A stretch of 64,000 bases of DNA. Origin: Peptococcaceae bacterium CEB3 (GTDB lineage Bacteria; Bacillota; Desulfitobacteriia; Desulfitobacteriales; Desulfitobacteriaceae). The position numbers and the translations under genes were made by a program. This document shows, piece by piece, positions 62,764-64,000 of this stretch. The DNA lies in assembly GCA_001029295.1 (NCBI GenBank), contig LDXJ01000056.1:94019-158018 (forward strand). Direction: 5' to 3'. The notes below the pieces were generated by a model that did no database searches, had not been told where the DNA came from, and saw nothing but the letters and a program-made list of their open reading frames with translations. Within the stretch, counting starts at the first letter, position 1. Each line of letters starts with the position of its first letter.

Positions 62764-63580
62764 CTCCCAAATACTTTTCTGTGGGTTGCATGGGTTGCAA
62801 GATTGATTCCTTCCCTCCGGTCAAAACCGCCGAACGGGTCTTTTTTCACCCTCGCCAGTGCAATTAGAACTTTCAACAGTCGTCAGCACCTTCTGCCTGA
62901 TCAGGCCAAGCGGATGGCCTTGGTACATATGCTTACCGCCCATCGAAGATGTCTAATCTGAACATCTTGCTTATGCCGGGCCTTGGCGAACTTTGTCCGC
63001 GGTACGTCAATGTACCATACCCTTCCTTAAACGTACCGGCGTACGCTCATTCTATCCCGGACACTTCTGGAATCATTGCCACTATAACGGCATCCCTTGT
63101 CCCAACCACTGAAGTTCAGAAATGAGCCATCAAAAGCGGCTTGGCCAGACTCGATGGTTTACGCGTCCCTTGAGCTATGCATCATATAAAAAAAGACCCC
63201 AGCGAGGGAGCCCTAGAATCTGTAACAACATCACCGGCAACTCGGATGCTATAAGGACTAAGAGTGGTACACTTTCAATGAGCATAAAGTTCATGACACT
63301 ATTGCCGAAGGTGGATCCCGGATCCCGTTTGGCTAAGCGTATCCATGTTCACTTCTTCCACTTTAATTATAACATATAAAAAATCATAAATGCAGACTAT
63401 TTGTTCCCCTTTGCCACTGCTATAATGCAATAGAACGATGGATATGATAATTGAAGAAGGAATTGCCAAAGGAGGTAAAAGTTTGAAACAAAGAGGTAGT
63501 GGCTAGGGAGTAAAAAGCGCACAGCAAACAAACCATTCACATTTTGCGAATGGGAAAAAATAACATTGGGAGTTTTCAGA
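62764..63580. other. 817-bp region between the molybdoenzyme operon and the IS110-type fragment
   Basis: No convincing gene. It holds several GTAC-rich short palindromes (63000-63040), a T-rich minus-strand stretch after a GC-rich segment near 63188-63215, a minus-strand TATAAT (63371-63366) and a plus-strand TATAAT (63421-63426). At least part may be the right end of the insertion element. The operon promoter should lie in 62764-63100 but I cannot identify it. Confidence 0.4.
63421..63506 (+). pseudogene. Orphan translation start next to the insertion element
   Basis: Plus-strand TATAAT (63421-63426), strong AAAGGAGG (63468-63475) and TTG at 63483, but the frame closes after seven codons (MKQRGSG, TAG at 63504). 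It looks like the 5' end of a gene cut off by rearrangement, or an element-derived signal. No homology can be claimed. Confidence 0.35.
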
Positions 63581-64000
63581 TTAAGCGATTACGGGAGATT
63601 CGTCTGTTATTGTGTAACCTCTTTTCCTGAGAAGTTCCAGAGCCTGCGCCTTTGTCAGAACCTTAGATTCATTGACAGGGCGGTGCTCCAGAAAGCCTTC
63701 GGGGGTATATGGCTCCTGCTTATGCAAGATATTCCAGATAGCGGTCAAGAGCATCTTGCAGACAGCGATGATAGCCTTTTTGTGACCCCGGCGGGTCTTG
63801 ATTCTGTGATACTTCTCTTTGAATTCAGGGTGTTTCTTAGACTTGAGAAGTGCATTTGCAACCTGAACAAGAAGAGGTTTCAAATAACAGCCGGCACGAG
63901 ATATACGGGTGGATTTTACTTTTCCTCCACTCTGATCATTGCGTGGACAGCATCCAGCCCAGGAAACAAGATTCTTAGATGACGGAAACACGGACATGTC
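63581..64000 (-). mobile_element. IS110-family transposase, C-terminal part (runs off right edge)
   Basis: About 139 C-terminal residues are visible. SWAGCCPRNDQSGGKVKSTRISRAG and LLVQVANALLKSK, with KYHRIKTRRGHKKAIIAVCKMLL, are the C-terminal domain of IS110/IS116/IS902 transposases, which use an RNA guide and leave no inverted repeats. The N-terminal RuvC-like DEDD part lies beyond the window. Downstream sequence to about 63400 may include the element's end. It marks the right border of the catabolic region. Confidence 0.85.

Overview
The window reads as accessory catabolic DNA from a strictly anaerobic Gram-positive bacterium, probably a Peptococcaceae/Desulfotomaculum/Pelotomaculum-type member of the Bacillota. 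This is an inference from strong AGGAGG-type ribosome binding sites, frequent GTG/TTG starts, ferredoxin- and Hdr-centred redox enzymes, sigma-54 control, selenocysteine use and an IS110-type element. Nearly all genes lie on the minus strand; only a sodium:solute symporter and its small partner are on plus.

Layout, left to right. 1-14.5 kb: leuD (partial)/leuC-type hydratase, phenylacetate-CoA ligase, two copies of indolepyruvate-type ferredoxin oxidoreductase (iorAB) flanking the symporter, then beta-oxidation genes (thiolase-like, acyl-CoA dehydrogenase, crotonase). 14.5-33 kb: a benzoyl-CoA degradation block. In transcription order it runs: NAD(P)/FAD iron-sulfur protein, two-subunit CoA transferase, benzoate-type CoA ligase, SDR, thiolase, MenB/BadI/Oah-like ring-opening hydrolase, bzdN-O-P-Q-M (ATP-dependent class I benzoyl-CoA reductase plus ferredoxin), adenine-deaminase-like protein, Had-type alcohol dehydrogenase, amidohydrolase. 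33.4-41.8 kb: bamB-C-D-E-F, the tungsten/Hdr-type class II benzoyl-CoA reductase module, in which bamE and bamF each read through an in-frame TGA as selenocysteine. 42-49 kb: two PAS/AAA+ sigma-54 activators around a four-gene operon led by a third selenoprotein, an Old Yellow Enzyme-type reductase. 49-59 kb: padB-C-D (phenylacetyl-CoA oxidoreductase) and padE-H-G-I (phenylglyoxylate oxidoreductase), separated by a hydantoinase-like gene. 59-62.8 kb: a xanthine dehydrogenase-family molybdoenzyme. The right edge carries an IS110-type transposase fragment.

Together the genes make a coherent route. Phenylalanine or other aromatic amino acids are converted through aryl pyruvates (Ior), and phenylacetate through the ligase, to phenylacetyl-CoA. 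Pad enzymes take this to phenylglyoxylate and benzoyl-CoA, and benzoate enters directly through its own ligase. Benzoyl-CoA is dearomatised by Bzd and/or Bam, the ring is opened, and beta-oxidation follows. Three sigma-54 promoters (33.13, 41.79, 47.44 kb) match the two activators.

The most unusual points are: class I and class II benzoyl-CoA reductase modules side by side; three selenoproteins missed by ordinary ORF calling, each with a bSECIS-like hairpin; a Sec-OYE in which Sec replaces the flavin-tuning cysteine; and a set of locus-private minisatellites (12-70 bp periods) that fill gaps between operon genes and in places run in frame into the proteins.
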